Source: Nymphalis io
Lineage: Eukaryota; Arthropoda; Insecta; Lepidoptera; Nymphalidae
Reading direction: 5' to 3'
Assembly: GCF_905147045.1 (NCBI RefSeq)
Contig: NC_065906.1
Coordinates: 8,494,001 to 8,558,000, forward strand
Length of the DNA stretch: 64,000 nt
In this document: positions 13,184 through 27,456 of the stretch, piece by piece
How the letters are laid out: the number at the start of each line of letters is the position of its first letter
Numbering within the stretch: position 1 is the stretch's first letter
Notes under the pieces: model-generated
Databases searched by the model: none
Told to the model about the DNA's origin: nothing
Seen by the model: the letters and a program-made list of their open reading frames with translations, nothing else
Program-made: the position numbers and the translations under genes

Positions 13184-14085
13184 ATATACAATATACTAAT
13201 ATAATATTCTAAAAATATTTTAGGTTTAAGTTCATAAACTAATCTATACGATTAGTACTAAATGTCCCAATTATTATTCCCAGCATGGACTACAGATACA
13301 AAATCAAGGAGGGGGAACTTAGTTATGAACTTTGTGTGCCCACTCTGCCCTCCCGGCGGGGCAGTTGCTTCGCAATGTTTTGTAGTGACTGGTGGGAAAG
13401 TTCTTACTCTACCGCTTCATATATATTTTATAAATCGTATCGACGACTTTAAAATATAAATACAACTGTGAAAGTATCAACAACTATTGATGTTGTTTTT
13501 TAGTTTAATACTAGCTATCCGCCCCAATAATATTTAAATTGTACCCATTTTTTAATGAGGAAAAATCACGCTACGTCATTAATATTATCTCATTTATAAA
13601 ACTTTAATTGGGTACTGTAACTTACCTATAAAATATTCAGATAGAAAGCGAAACAAAACAACCTCTATATTTGAATAATGATGTTTATATTTGTAAGAAC
13701 GACTCATACTAACGAGTAATCATACTAATCCCATCGCCATGAAACTTTCACAATACGATGGCTTAGGTTGTGGTATCCTATAATTGCCGTCGGGCGCTAA
13801 CAGCGTCACACCTTACGCCGCGTCACGTTGCTATAGAAATGTAAAGTCGTCTCTTTCAAAAGTTGATCTCGACATATTGACGTCGTAGTCGTTTATAAGC
13901 TCTAGGCCGCGTCTTTAGTTATTTCTAACCATTGCAGCGTAAAGGTGTCTAGCTATTAATCGACTATTGTTGTGATCGAGACGTCTTCCGCTATTGAGGC
14001 AGTCATTTCAATCGGTCGTTTACGCTGAAGTCGGACGTTATGAGCATTTAATAGGAGACCGAAGCCTAATTAAAATATTTAGATA

Positions 14086-14300
14086 CTAGCTTTTACCCTC
14101 GACTTCGTTCCTATGCATTTTACCGAGAAAAAAATCAGTCATACTCCAAGCTAACTTTGTCTGTATGCATAAAAATGTTTAAAAACGAAATACGCTTTTG
14201 CCAGCGTTATGTAAAAATTGTATCTACGTATTTCTAAAGTACATAAAAATAGAAGTTAAAACAAATTTGCAACGATTGTAATTAACTATTAGTTATTGGC
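14086..14300 (-). mobile_element. Helitron-like 3' end (antisense)
   Basis: A|CTAG followed by CTTTTACCCTCGACTTCGTT, the complement of the usual lepidopteran 3' hairpin and CTAG end. Similar short ends occur at 13511 and 32847. The right border is a guess. Confidence 0.4.
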
Positions 14301-15554
14301 TTCAACATGTTACCTATGTATTGAAAGTTATATTTGCATCATTCAATTCAACTCAGTTTCATGCGATACGTTTTCACATAGTTTAACAAGCTGGGTGTAA
14401 CAATTAAATCTGAAAAATTCACGTTCCATTTGTACTTTTATTTCTCGACTGTTTTTATCACACATACATTTGTTGCTTTCGCTTTGATCGCGTAGATAGA
14501 AAAAAGTATAATTATTACCATTTCCATACCTATTGTGGGTGTACTTTTCCTTTTATTAAGATCAGAACATTAAATGGAATTCAGGTCTTCGAAAGGAATT
14601 CAATGTCGTGTCCCATTTGATACAGTTACCAAATAATATTAATGTTGTATTTACGAAAATTTGACAAATCACGAAACTGCAGATATGTATTAATCTTTTT
14701 CCAGTCATGCATTCCTTTGATTGTCCTGTGATCCTAGTATAATTTAAAAAGAATAGGTTTTTTTTTTAAATTAAAATAGTATTTTTAAAAACAAAGCAGC
14801 GGTTGTTGACTTTGATAACATGGAATTTTCATATAAAATCTCTTTCACAATTGGATTTTCACAATCCAAAATATGAATATATTTTGATAAGAATAAATTA
14901 TATCAATCCGTAAATTATATATTGATACCCGTTACTACATATCTGGAAATTTTATATTAAATTGATTTTATTAATTATGGTCACAAACGAGTTATACTTC
15001 TTAACATGGCAGTGAAGTTGATAAAAAAAATCCAAGCTGCTTTAAGCGGGATACATATATTAGCATTATTTTACTGAAATACGTAGATGAAATACTGAGA
15101 GTAAGAGGTATCATGATAGAATAGCGAAAAGGTTGTCTAGTAAAAAGCAATGAATCCGAAAACAGGTCACATTTTTGTCTCAATGCATTTTAACTCGGAC
15201 CCTATTCATATGAGACGTTGCAACTTACCGCTTGATTTAGCAAGTAAAATGTAATTAACTCGTGCAGAAACATTCGTGTCTCGTTTGTCGTTCATTTGCA
15301 TTTCTATTTTTGATATTTGCTGTAATTTTTTTCGCATTCTTTCATTTATATGTCACTTTCGATTTGATCTCGGCGAAAGGAAAATTGCCGTTTTGTGACT
15401 CGATAACTGTGCACCAATTTGTTATCAAACAGATAATAGGAGTAATTTATTTCGTTTGTTTGTATGTTACTATCTTTACTTACACTACAAACAATTTAGA
15501 AAACTTTGATTAGGATTGTTGTTTGAATATTTTGTGTTAAAGTTAAAGTAACTC

Positions 15555-15990
15555 TTGCAATAGTCCTGCAACTGAGAAGAGACCTTTTTTTGTAGAATGT
15601 TTTAGAATGTATTTCATCACGCTGATTCAAGGCTGGTGGATACACACGCGGCAGATTTTCATCTAGCACAAACAGGTTTCTCAAGATGTTTTCCTTCACC
15701 AGAATGACATGAGTTACAATCATTGGAGGATTTCACCTAGGTTGCTCTAAGCCGATGGACGGTTTCCGGCTTTCTACTAGTTGAATTATTTAATAATCAG
15801 ACTCTTCATACGAGTGATTTTTTTGTGACATGCTATGGACACATACTTATTTCCGCCCTATGCCCGGGCCTACTCAGCCTCTAGGGAAATCCGCCTCTGA
15901 TTATAAGCCCAAATTATACACATAAAAATACAGTGGTCCTAGCAGGGTAAACTTTGGTGAAGAACTAAACACTGGGCCATCTCATATTCC
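15555..15990 (-). repeat. Old SINE-B copy interrupted by about 170 bp
   Basis: 15555-15725 keeps TTTTCCTTCACCAGAATGAC and the GGTGGATACAC core; 15897-15985 keeps AAATACAGTGGTCCTAGC and ACTGGGCCATCTCAT. The 15726-15896 stretch between them is unrelated to other copies. Confidence 0.6.
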
Positions 15991-16654
15991 GGGATTATAT
16001 TTTATTATGCCGTTATCAAAAATATTCCGGTATGACAAAAATTCTTACCAATAAAGATATTTTATCTGTCTCTGTGTTGTTGTTTTGTACATAAAATCAA
16101 CATTAAAACAAAACAACTGAAACAGGGTCACATTTCTGCCCAGTGCATTTTAACCGAGCTACGATTTATTTTAGACGTCGACTTAGGAATCAAAAGCAAT
16201 TTGATGTTACTGAGAACACATAACACTTATTCCTTTTTTATTTTAAGTGTAATAATATCAAATACAAATATTTATAGAAGAAGGCATCATAGCAATTTTG
16301 AATAATAAATGTAAAGCTACTACCGGTTCGGAATGTTGATTCAACCTACAGAGGCAAGAAATTTATTAGTTTCACTTTTCCATCACTTTACGTATAATGA
16401 AATTGTTATTTAAATAAATTCTACATAGATACATATAAGTTATACAATACAACTGTTCAAGGACCCACAATAATAAAAACTTTCATGACAATGACATTTT
16501 TAGCTTTAACTTTAACCTTTAAGATATTTAAAAATAATTAGAAGCAGTATTTAAGTTGCAATGTTTTATGTTTAATTCATGTATAGTTTGTTTATTAGAT
16601 ATCCATTATTTATTATATAATTGTAAATGTCTGTAACGTTGTATAAATACTACC

Positions 16655-16954
16655 AGTAACAGCCTATGAATGTCCCCCTGCTGGGCTAAGGCTTCTTCTC
16701 CCTTTTTGAGGAGAAGGTTTTGGAGCTTATTCCACCACGCTGCTCCAATGCGGGTTGGTGAAATACACATGTGTAAGAATTTCAGTGAAATTAGACACAT
16801 GCAGGTTTCCTCGCGATGTTTTCCTTCATCGTCAAGCACGAGATGAATTATAATTACAAATTAAGCACATGAAAATTCAGTGGTACTTGCCCGAGTTTAA
16901 ACCCACGATCGTCGGTTAAGCTTCACGCGCTCATACCACTGGGCCATCTCGGCT
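16655..16954 (-). repeat. SINE-B copy
   Basis: AGTAACAGCCTATGAATGTC to GGGCCATCTCGGCTT, near full length. Confidence 0.85.
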
Positions 16955-17930
16955 TTTATATCGGGAATAAATACTAAAATATAATTAACAATTGTAGCTT
17001 AATTTGTGCAGATGCTGACGGAGTTTCTTAAATAAATGAATAAATAACATAAGAAATACGAATACGAAAACTTTATATTAATGTGAATTAAATATAAAAA
17101 AGGAGAAAAAAGTCATAATTATAACGATTAAAAAAAATATTGCAAGCTATTCTGTTATGTAATTACGTCATATTATTATATTAATCTTCCTATTTAGTCA
17201 TTTACCTACACGAGATAGGTTTTGGTGAAAGGTCCGAGCCAGGAGAAACTCTGGTGGTTTCTAAGGCACAATCATAAGTTAGTATTTGCGAACTGGTTTC
17301 TCTCGTATCCGTGTGCCCCACTGACCTCGTGTAAACATGCTTGCATATCAGATTATAGCTGCCCAGTTTATATGGGTTATTTATTACGCTTAAAGATATT
17401 GCCTTTATACGCTTTTATATCAATCACTTAAAAGGTACATTTAGAAATTAGAATGTTATTTTTCAGAGAAAGAAATTTAAAAAAACTGAGCAGTTGAAAA
17501 CTATTTTATAGAATTACCAGATTGGCATTGCTTTTGGCGTTAATATTACTAAATAAAAAAAATCCCTTTTTTAATCAATCACCACTTTTTAAATTGTTTT
17601 TCTCTTAGTATTACTGGCCTGGCGTCACCGGTTGTAAGACAAAAATCCTAACGAAATGCTTAAAGCCCAATTCGTTGTATAACTGTGTGACTGCAATACC
17701 CACTCATAAGTTTTAGATTACTTCTATTACATACACATACTTATCGCCGGTACTGCATAGTACATAGTTTCACTTCATAGGTAACATTCATATAAACGTG
17801 TGAAGGGGGTAGACTTCTATAACCCTGACTGCGTATTTGCAAAATTTCGTAATGATAGGTTGAGTAGTTAAGACGTGAAAGCGTAACATACAAACGAACA
17901 AAAAAATAAAAAAAGATTCACTTTTGCCTT

Positions 17931-18217
17931 TTTTTATAAAATACGACGACGAGCATATGGGCCACCTGATGGTAATTGGTCACCAAACCCCAAAATCATT
18001 GGCATTGTAAGAAATGTTAGCCATGGCTTACATCACTGCATGCGCCACCAACCTTGCGAACTAAGATGTTATTTCCCTTGTGCCTGTAATTACACTGGCT
18101 CACTCACTCTTCAAACCGGAACACAACAATACCAAGTGCTGCTATTTTATGGTAGAATATCTGATGAGTGGATGGTGCCTACCCAGACGAGCTTGCACAA
18201 AGCTCTACCACCAGTAA
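17931..18217 (-). repeat. SINE-A copy
   Basis: T-run, GAGCATATGGGCCACCTGAT and the CACCAGTA end are present, with scattered substitutions. Confidence 0.85.
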
Positions 18218-20089
18218 ACATAACATTAGTAAGGGTACTCAGATTTATACACATGTACAGGAACAGTTAATGTAAGTTACGTAAATCTTAAGTCATATTG
18301 AACCACAATTTACATATTTTTAATAGGTACTTCATAGTTGATCACAAAACTCTCACTAAAATAATGATTGATTTAGCCTTAATATTTCTGTTAACAAAAC
18401 ACATACGCGATAAAATTAGATAGAGAAATTTCTCAAATAAAAAAAAAAAAACATTTGGACATCTGAAAAACAATAAAATAACACAATTGAATCCCTTGGA
18501 ACTGGTCTTAATGATATTATGGAAATTAATCGTTCAATTCTAACCCTGAAATAACAGGCTTTGTCTCAAAATAATATTCTACAGTAAATTATTGAACATT
18601 GATCCGAAACACACACATACATTGTTACTATTAATCTAAAAAAGTTTTATCATTGTGCTAAATTGACTTGTTTCGATATTTTTTATAACCATTACAAGCT
18701 TTAGAGCAATACGATATCCATTAATAAGAAATATATACTAATTGGAAAAAAAATACAAGAACTTAGGTAAACAAATAATAATAAGTAAATAGAATATGAT
18801 GCTCATGGCATATAATACTAATTGGTTCTGCCAAGTTGGATTACAAGATAAAATCGAAGGAAAAATTTATATATTTTTTTTAATTTAATTTTGCATGATA
18901 TGAGCAAAGCAAACGTAATATATTTGTACAAAGACATAAGCTTAATACACATAAGTAAAAATTTCAATAGTTTCGTACACGGATAATGTATTCACTGGCT
19001 GACGTCCAAAGATTTCTTTGTCCACTCGCTGGCTTTAGAGGAGTAATGGTAAACGGATTTTCACATCAGAAACGAAATATAAATGGGTATTTCCAGAAAC
19101 CTTTTCACTTCTGACGTCTTGCGTCGTATCGAAAGGGATTATCTATTTATAAATTACTTCAAAAGTATTTGTATTTTGGGATTTTATTTAAAAAATGGCA
19201 TTAAAGGTATTCAGAGTTTATATGATAGTCGTATAACGATATTGTTAAATTTCCACATCAGCGACGGAATGCCGATAAATGTACGAATATAATCGCAGAA
19301 TACAGTAAAGTATTTATTAATTTCAGACTGTTTAATTTTCAAATACCGAGTTTAAATTTACACACGAAAGTTGAAAGATAGAATACTTTATTGTACACCA
19401 AGGATTAAAAAGTACATAACACATGGATACAATCCAATTAGCATACAGGCAACCGACACAAGAATACTGTTACATCGTCCCATTGCTGGGCAAATGCTTC
19501 TTACCTTGCAAATAAACCTCAGGCTCCAGTTCTCCAAATAAGCATGTTTACTCAATATAAATAAGATATAAATAAAAAACCACGAATTAATTATACGAAC
19601 GATCAGCAATGTAGTAATAAGAGCAGGTCTTAATTGAACTTGAGACGTGGTTTATTTATGTACATCATATTGCCACGTTCTAGAAATTATTTTTTAATTA
19701 ACTTATTACTACCAATGTGACGTACATATCGTTTATTCTCTTGTTTTATAAATAAAACAAGAGAATAAACGATATGTACGATCTTAGAGTTTAATCAAAA
19801 CTTCTCTATATAAAACAAGAAAAAAACCTCAAAGAGCATTTCTGCAGTCGAGTATGAAAAGTGGCCCGTAAGGGACCGAGTTCACATAGTTAAAATTTAT
19901 GCTCCGACCTAATTTTAGGTCGGGTGCCGTTTGTTGATTGCATTGTATTAATATGCAAGATAATATAAGTTTACCTAAATTTCCATATGGATTTTAGTAC
20001 CATAGATGTTTTTTTTTATTGAATAGGAAGGCATAATATATTAATTGGTGGAAAAGAGTAACTAGTGATTTTTATTTATTTATTATATA
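18218..20089. other. Non-coding DNA holding the 60-bp palindrome
   Basis: No gene recognised; the only structure is the palindrome at 19721-19780. Confidence 0.45.
19721..19780. repeat. 60-bp palindrome with perfect 29-bp arms
   Basis: Left arm 19721-19749 (CGTACATATCGTTTATTCTC...) is exactly complemented by 19752-19780, leaving the loop AA. No flanking element recognised. Confidence 0.95.
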
Positions 20090-20383
20090 TTTTTTTTATT
20101 ATTATTGAATAGGTATGCGGACGAGCATAAGGGCCACCCGATGGTGAGTGGTCACCAACGCCCATAGACATTGGCATTGTAACAAATGTTAACCATCGCT
20201 TACATCACCAATGCGCTACCAACCTTGGGAACTAAGATGTTATGTCCCTTGTGCCTGTAATTTCACTGGCTCACTCACCCTTCAAACTGGAACACAACAA
20301 TATCAAGTGCTGCTATTTTGCGGTAGAATATCTGATGAGTGGGTGGTACTTACCCAGACGAGCTTGCACAAAGCTCTACCAGT
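20090..20383 (-). repeat. SINE-A copy
   Basis: Full-length copy in antisense. A T-run plus ATTGAATAGGAAGGC at about 20010-20030 is a stub of another copy. Confidence 0.85.
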
Positions 20384-20579
20384 AAATAATGTAAATAAAC
20401 GTTAAAGTTTTACGCGAAGATAATAGAGAGAAATGAAAATATATATAAATATAAAAGTAAGCGCCTGCAAGTATACCAATGCTCGGCAAAGGAAAAGAGG
20501 CATACAGCTGCTCTAATTTGATAATTAAGTCAGGCAAAACTCACTAGACTTCAAAAAAAAATTGCGTTATTAACGAATA

Positions 20580-20763
20580 TCTATACTAACATTATAAATG
20601 CGAAAGTAACCCTGTCTGTTACGATTTCAAGGCTAAACTAATGAACCGATTTAGATAAAATTTGGTCAACAAAGTTGAACCCTAAGGACGGACATAGGTA
20701 TTTTTTTTACCTAATACCCGCTTCTCCTCTTAATACGCGGGCGAAGCCGCAAGCAGATACTAG
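20580..20763 (+). mobile_element. Short non-autonomous Helitron-like element
   Basis: Starts TC after A (20579), ends CTAG before T (20764), and has a GC-rich hairpin (GCGG-GCGAAG-CCGC) near the 3' end. These are Helitron terminal hallmarks. The 5' part (ACTAACATTATAAATGCGAA) recurs at 33726 and 61808. Confidence 0.65.
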
Positions 20764-23700
20764 TAAGTAATAATATATCATAGATGGATATCAAATATAT
20801 TTTAGAATATTGGAATTGTAATTTAATAATTTAAGCGTAATAAAGAAGTCAGCTTTAATTAATATCTGCGAGCGTATTTGCTCCACTTTGTATACATATT
20901 GCATTTCAAATGGCGCCGCTGCAGGATGGTCATCGCTTTGATAAATGAATTTGCACAACTAATATGATGGTCCAACAGCGCTGTATCTTTTATTTATATA
21001 CGATTTACTGTGTAAATCTGCTGCATCTGTTCAAATTAAAACAATTAGTCAAAAAATTTGAATTCTTTTTAAGTTCCGAACGTAAGTAAGCGTCTTATTA
21101 AATGATACTGATTGCCGTTACGAAGTCTTTACTTTCATACACTCATATACTTAATATTTTTAAAATACATCATATAGCCAAATATGAATTAAAATAATAA
21201 TTTATAAAGGTTATTAGTATTTATTATTTAATATTTTATGAAGTCTTAATATTTCTTTTAAAAAATATGTATTAAAGTTTAATAATATTAGAAATGTTTA
21301 ATTAAAAACCGAAGCCCATTCTTCATCATCTGAAGCAATGATCGTAAAAGTATACGGGCAATATCTTGAAAACGGCGCAATAAATTTTGTCGTTATGGCA
21401 CCGATACTAGATACATAGGTATAGTGTGTATATATAAAGGATTCGGTAAATAATATCGAAAGACAGTTGTTTTCCTTTCATTTCGGTTCTATTTATTTCA
21501 TTATACCTCAATCTTGTTAGAACAACAAAACGTCAATTTTATTACAGTTTTGTATTGAAATGATTTCGAAATTGTATCTTATTGATATTACGATTATAAC
21601 GGGTACGTTAACATGTGTTTGAATGTTTGAATAGAAATTGGTAATATTTTTTAATTACACATTTTCATTATTATTTTCGTAATTATGTATATACGTATAA
21701 ACAAACTTTATTTTAAATAATACTAAAAAAAATTATATGAATCGCAGCTCTCACAATCATTCAATTTATTTTATTGCCGAAATATGTTTATATTTTAACC
21801 CGAATTGAATTATGAAGTGTACTCGTAACGAGGTTAGTTATTCCAAAAAACAAAGTAATTTGTGTAATTTTCAAACAAAAGCTTAAACTAAAAAAACTAA
21901 ATCTAATAGTCATTGATTTATTTATTCTATTAATTAAAATTTAATAATTTACTTCGCAGGTATTTGAAAATATATTATAAAAACATATAAGCAAGTAAAG
22001 TCTATTATATAAAGACATATATCAATATAGAGTTGAATTAATGCAGAATATAAAAGGAATATGTTATAGTCTATTCAATCCCAGATTTCTATAAATATAT
22101 GTAACTTTCAGCATCATCGTTCATTAGCACCAAGTTTTAAAATCAACGTAATATTTCCTGAACCGATATATCACTACTTAGCTGTAGACCTAATCATGTG
22201 ATTTGATAATAACGTGATATGTAGATCGCGTGGAGCATCGAGCCGTAAACGTAACCCACAGTTGCGAAGTACCGTGGTAACGGACCGGTCCACTGGTCCA
22301 GTCCTGACGGTACAAACTGAAGCAGTCAGCGTATTGCGGCTGCGAATGATCCTTATTTTAGACCTGTAACGTTTTGAATAAAACTGTCTAAAATGTCTTC
22401 ACACGATACATTTTGTCTTCGATAATAAATAGCTTTGTTCTTATTCTATTAATTTTTTTGTTAATATAGTTTGTTTTCTTTTTCTTCACATCTCTATCTA
22501 TAGATATACACTCAGCCAAATGTCACCCCTCACTTATAAATGTCCATCCGTATAGTCATGTACATTCACAGAAAATAGTACTCTTTTAACATATATGCAT
22601 ATATGTATTATACAATAATAAAAATAAGGTATATATCCTTCCTGACACCGCTGTCACCCCGTCTACTCTCGTGCCAACTTTAATACAATGTGTGACTTTA
22701 TGACAAAAGGACTATAAAATACCAGAACTTCACGTTGTATGATAAAAAATACATATTATAAAAATGTATTCCACTGAATATTATTTTAAAAGATAAATAA
22801 AATTACGAACACAAAAATGATGACCTCGTTTCTGTCCATAAAATATCTAAAAACTTTAAAAATATATATTTTATCTTAATAAATAACAATATCTAAAAAC
22901 ATTATTTCCTATCCTATATACCGGACTAACGGAGTATCTCGGCACTAGCAATAACCACTTGAAATTGTGCTAACCGCATTTGCGAGCGATTGTATTCGCG
23001 GCCCGTACGCAGTCATTATTTTTATGGACGTTATTTCGCCAATAAAATGATCGTAGCACGAGAAATGAAAATGGTATATTAGAGAAATATACACATATAG
23101 TTATGCAGACATTATTATTTAAATGACAGCATTTATGATCACAAAAGTACAGAGCGAATAAGTATTAAATTTGTTTTATTGAGACCAAAATGGCGGTTCT
23201 AGCGTTATACCATCCCATATATGTATAAACAAAACACTTCGGTGTGTTCTTAAATGTCTTCCGCATTGACCGTTCTATGTACAGATACTTTGCTTGACCC
23301 ACATTCAACATAATGCACTGCCAAAACTTGATATGCACTTAGTTTTTAGCGTTTGATAAATCGATTTTTCGAATATAAAACTTTGCGTTAACTTAAATTT
23401 TCGTTGTTATTTTTTATAATGATTTTCTTTATTTAAAATATTTGGAAAAAGTAATATACTTAGTAGCTTCTATTTTTGTTATCTATTGTGTTTTTGGTAT
23501 TAACTAAAGATGGGCAATGTTAATTAATGTATGCATTATAAATAAATAAAGCAACGCATTATCGTTGATAGAAAGAGCATTAGTGGTGCTCCAAGTATTA
23601 CTTAAAAATAGGAACATAAAAAGAAAGATACGTTTTTAATTTGTCTTTTCTACAATCTAAAAATAAAAGAAGGCCTTGTCATTTAGGTTATCTTTGTACA

Positions 23701-24189
23701 AAGATGTATGCTTAATTCGTCAAATATTAATTCTGTCTTATCCTTGCTTAAGTTCCAATTTAAATTAGCATAGCTATATACGTATGTTAACTATAAGTAA
23801 TCTGGGCTGTTAAGATTGCCTTAATTTTGCAATCACCTTTAGGTCACGTTTCCTTATCATATTAATCGACGTAGTAAATTATAATTAAACTAGCTTTACA
23901 AGCTTTACATGGCCGCTTTAATATATCAATTTGTTTTTAATTAAAAAGTAATAACACAGTGGACAGGTATCCTATTTCACGACATATGACTTGTATAGAT
24001 ATTTTTATTTTACGGGTTAAAAAATAATTTCAATAATATAAAAAATAAAACGAACATTAAAAACACTTTTTTTTCTACGTATATATTATGAAGCTAGAAA
24101 GTGCTCACCATAAATATTTACGCATTGTTTTTCTATTTAGAATTTTCTTCGAATGCTTCGTATCCATTATATACTGTTATGTTTGTATG
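20764..24189. other. Long non-coding stretch with one GC-richer block
   Basis: No coding signal. The block 22205-22345 is richer in GC and is not repetitive within the window; it could be regulatory or a non-coding exon. Confidence 0.4.
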
Positions 24190-24590
24190 TGGTTATCTGG
24201 GTAGGTTCCACCCTATAAGCAATTATTCTACCGTTAAATTATTTTTTATATTGCAGTGTTTCAGTTTTAAATTAATACAATTTAATATTTTCATAACAAC
24301 TAATCTAGCGGTGGATTGAGGTTATTGTAAGAAGTTGTTTATTGTTTTTAGAGTCTCTGTTCTACAGGTGAAGGTGACCACTTCCCATCACTTAGTGGGA
24401 GGTCTTTGTGCAAACCCGCCTAGGTACCACTTCTGGTTTGAAGGCTGAGTGCCAATGTAACTACAGGCACCAAGGTTAGTGGCGCATTGGCGATGTTAGA
24501 TAAGGTACCTAACAATGCCAATGCATATGGGCGATGGTGACCACTTACCATTAGGTGGCTTAATTGCCAGCCTGCCTACGTATATGTATG
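24190..24590 (+). repeat. Two old SINE-A fragments
   Basis: 24190-24280 keeps TCTGGGTAGGTTCCACCC and ATTCTACCG. 24397-24590 keeps CTTTGTGCAAACCCGCC, CAAGGTTAGTGGCGCATTGG and GTGACCACTTACCATTAGGT. Both are diverged. Confidence 0.65.
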
Positions 24591-25644
24591 TATGTATAAA
24601 AAGATGGCCTATTTACTCGTCTGCCTTCATCAAAAATCTTTGACTAAAATACTCATCAATTTTAATCTCATTATCAGTTTAATTACGAGGATAACTCGTT
24701 GTATTTATAATTTTATTACTGACGCTATAAAGTATTTCAACAAAGACAACCTAAATTTTCTTACAGGCAGACTGACATTCTTGAAATGTTACAAGTATAT
24801 TGTCAAATAATGGCAATCAAATTTCTTCAGCAAATATTCCGCTTTCGCTCGGCTTAGCTTAAAACTTTCTTGAAATTGAGTATAGTTCGAAACTAAAATG
24901 ACATGTAATGAAAATTTACCTTCGTGCTTCTGTTATTAGTACTTATATAAAAGAGTTATAATATTCAAAGTTGCAAATGGAATCGAAAAAACAGACGCTG
25001 TATTTTTTAATTGATTAGAAAATAACCAAAACCTATGGCTAGGTTTATCTTTTACCATAAATAGTAAAAAATGTGACGATTCTTAACTTTCTCGTAGAAA
25101 ACATTCGATTGGTTAGAAAAAGAGAAGCTATTTCAATAGCTGAACTGGTATCGGTGTTACCCGCTATAACGAGCAATGTTCCCAGCGTGCATCCGCGTGT
25201 AGGTCAGTGAACGCATCGCTCGTAACGGATGTGCAGCGAATGAAATCATAGTTAAGCCTATGCCTAATTTGTGCATTCAATTTTTTTTATCCGTTAATCG
25301 AATCGATTGCAATATTATTTACTTTAAATATGTTTTAAATAGAAACGTATGTTTAATGATAGTGTTCAAGTATTTTCATTTTCAAATTTTGGTTATCACA
25401 TTGAGCGGGTGAATTGAAGAAAATAATTGAAAAATTAATATTTTTTGTCTATTTACTACTCTACTATGTACCTTCTGTTCATTTCGAATTTTCTAGAATG
25501 TTTAATGTAACCTTAACATTCATGCTTTTATTGTACTGGGCTACTACGTAGTACTAATATGCGTCGGGCGGATCCTACGCAATTAATACCGTTAGAAGCG
25601 AATATTCCTGAATACGCCCCGAGTTCCATGTTCTAACTTGCATC

Positions 25645-25868
25645 AATCTATATGTATAAAATAATAACTGACTGACATATCACCGCACAGCAAAATTTGC
25701 ATACGGGTTCCTTTTACAAAGTAGGTTAGCACTAAGGGGATAAAGTTTTGCATGAAAATTCTTTATTTTTGATAAAAAAGCTAAAGAAAAAAATCAGTAT
25801 TTATTAGTATTGTGGCATTCCCAATTATGACGCGAGCATAGCCGTGGCTATTGTCAGCATATAACTAG
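25645..25868 (+). mobile_element. Decayed repeat with CTAG end, probably Helitron-like
   Basis: ACTGACTGACATATCACCGC near the start and ATTCCCAATTATGACGCGAG, ATAGCCGTGGCTAT before CTAG (25865-25868) followed by T. I know this pattern as a common lepidopteran repeat, from memory. Confidence 0.4.
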
Positions 25869-26364
25869 TATTACATAAAGGACATATTTAATATCTTCTA
25901 CATGTATTGCACAAGTAACAATAAATTCATATAATGTTAAACAAAATAACTATAAAAACTATGTAAAAATTTCACGGCCGTATGAAATGTCATGGTCTCA
26001 CGTTTTAAACAAACAATGGAATCGTTATAAAAAAGAGTAGAAGGGTTTGAAAGGGGGTTACAATCTTAGCTTAGTGCAAGATACCAGCGAAATCAGGTCA
26101 AGCGCTGCAGCTAAAGAAGGTGGATTGTTACCTCGAGGGTCTTCACTGAAGGAGCATATCACTACTAAGTTTAGACTCTTCAAGTTTTTCATAATGAGTC
26201 TTCTTCTCTTGAAGAATGCCTGATATCATTATTGTTACAAGAAAAAATGCCTTAATATATAATAGACAATTATTTGTTGTATAAGGAATAATGAAATGTT
26301 ACTAAAGAATAAATTATCTATTTGTGTTAGGATTTTTGTTGTCAATAACATGTAAGATTTAGAT

Positions 26365-26636
26365 CGTTAGTAGTCACGGCGGTCATTCTGAACGGAGAAT
26401 ATCCAACTACGCAGGAGTTATTATAGTATACCTGTGCTTGCGTTACCCATGCTATAGCAACGACAGCTATTCCTATTGACTAGCTTACTGCGCCGGACAT
26501 GATAATGTGCATAAATTGAGCACAAATCAGTGTACTATCGGCAACCCACATAACTCAATAACTTGGCCCGACCCCGAACTTGAACCTGAGACATTGAGAA
26601 TTGCATAAAGAGCTGACAACTAGACCAACGACGCTA
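26365..26636 (-). repeat. Single copy of another tRNA-derived SINE type
   Basis: The complement reads AGCGTCGTTGGTCTAGTTGT and CTCAGGTTCAAGTTCGGGG, i.e. A- and B-box like blocks at normal tRNA spacing. The body differs from SINE-B and SINE-C. The left border is approximate. Confidence 0.6.
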
Positions 26637-27456
26637 AATATAATTTACCTTGCTGACTTTATACAAATTATGTTTACACATCTAATGAAATTAGCAATTC
26701 TTGTTTACATATAACTTTGTTTCGTGTATCTCGGAAATGACTCTAACGATTTGGCTTAAATTTTGTATTTAGCGAAGATTTCGAACGACTACTTATTATA
26801 ACTTATTGTTATAGCCGAACGAAGCTCGGTCAGCCAGGGACTGACTATTTGAAAGTGCAAATGACATCTGAAATATATTCTATGTAATTAAATTTTATTT
26901 ACAACAAACAAAAAGCCTCGAGGCTACAGGAGCGATGTTCCACGAGTTTTGTTTATAACGCAATAGTGATCCAAGTCGAACGAGATAGAGAGATATAGTT
27001 TATACAAACAACAGTAGGAATTCGTAAGCCGAGTACGATCATTGTTCTAAGATAAACAATTAAATAAATTATCTTATAATCTTTATCATTTGCCGTATTG
27101 AGTTGAGTTGGCCATGATTTGGTCTGCTCAGATTTGATATGTGTATTATTTAATATTATTTATTTGAAACGACACAAAACATTTTTAGAGTAAGAATTTT
27201 TCATAACTTCGTTATGCCTGCAGTTGTTAATTTAATTCGGGTTAAAATTTAAACACACAATTTTTGTCAGTGAAATTGTGAGAGCTGCGTTCACTCAAAA
27301 TTTCGGTAAACTGCGATTGAAAATAAATAATAACAGTTTTGTATGAATCGAACCTTATATTTAATGAACGATATAATCCGTGAAGCTATTTTAGCATGAT
27401 AATAATCTAAACATACAAATTGTACGTCTCCATTATAATATTTTACCGGTAGAAGA

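Noticed and set aside
15262..15513. 83-codon ORF with hydrophobic N-terminus
   Set aside because: The hydrophobic run is what T-rich DNA gives by chance (Phe/Leu/Ile). No homology recognised and no gene context.
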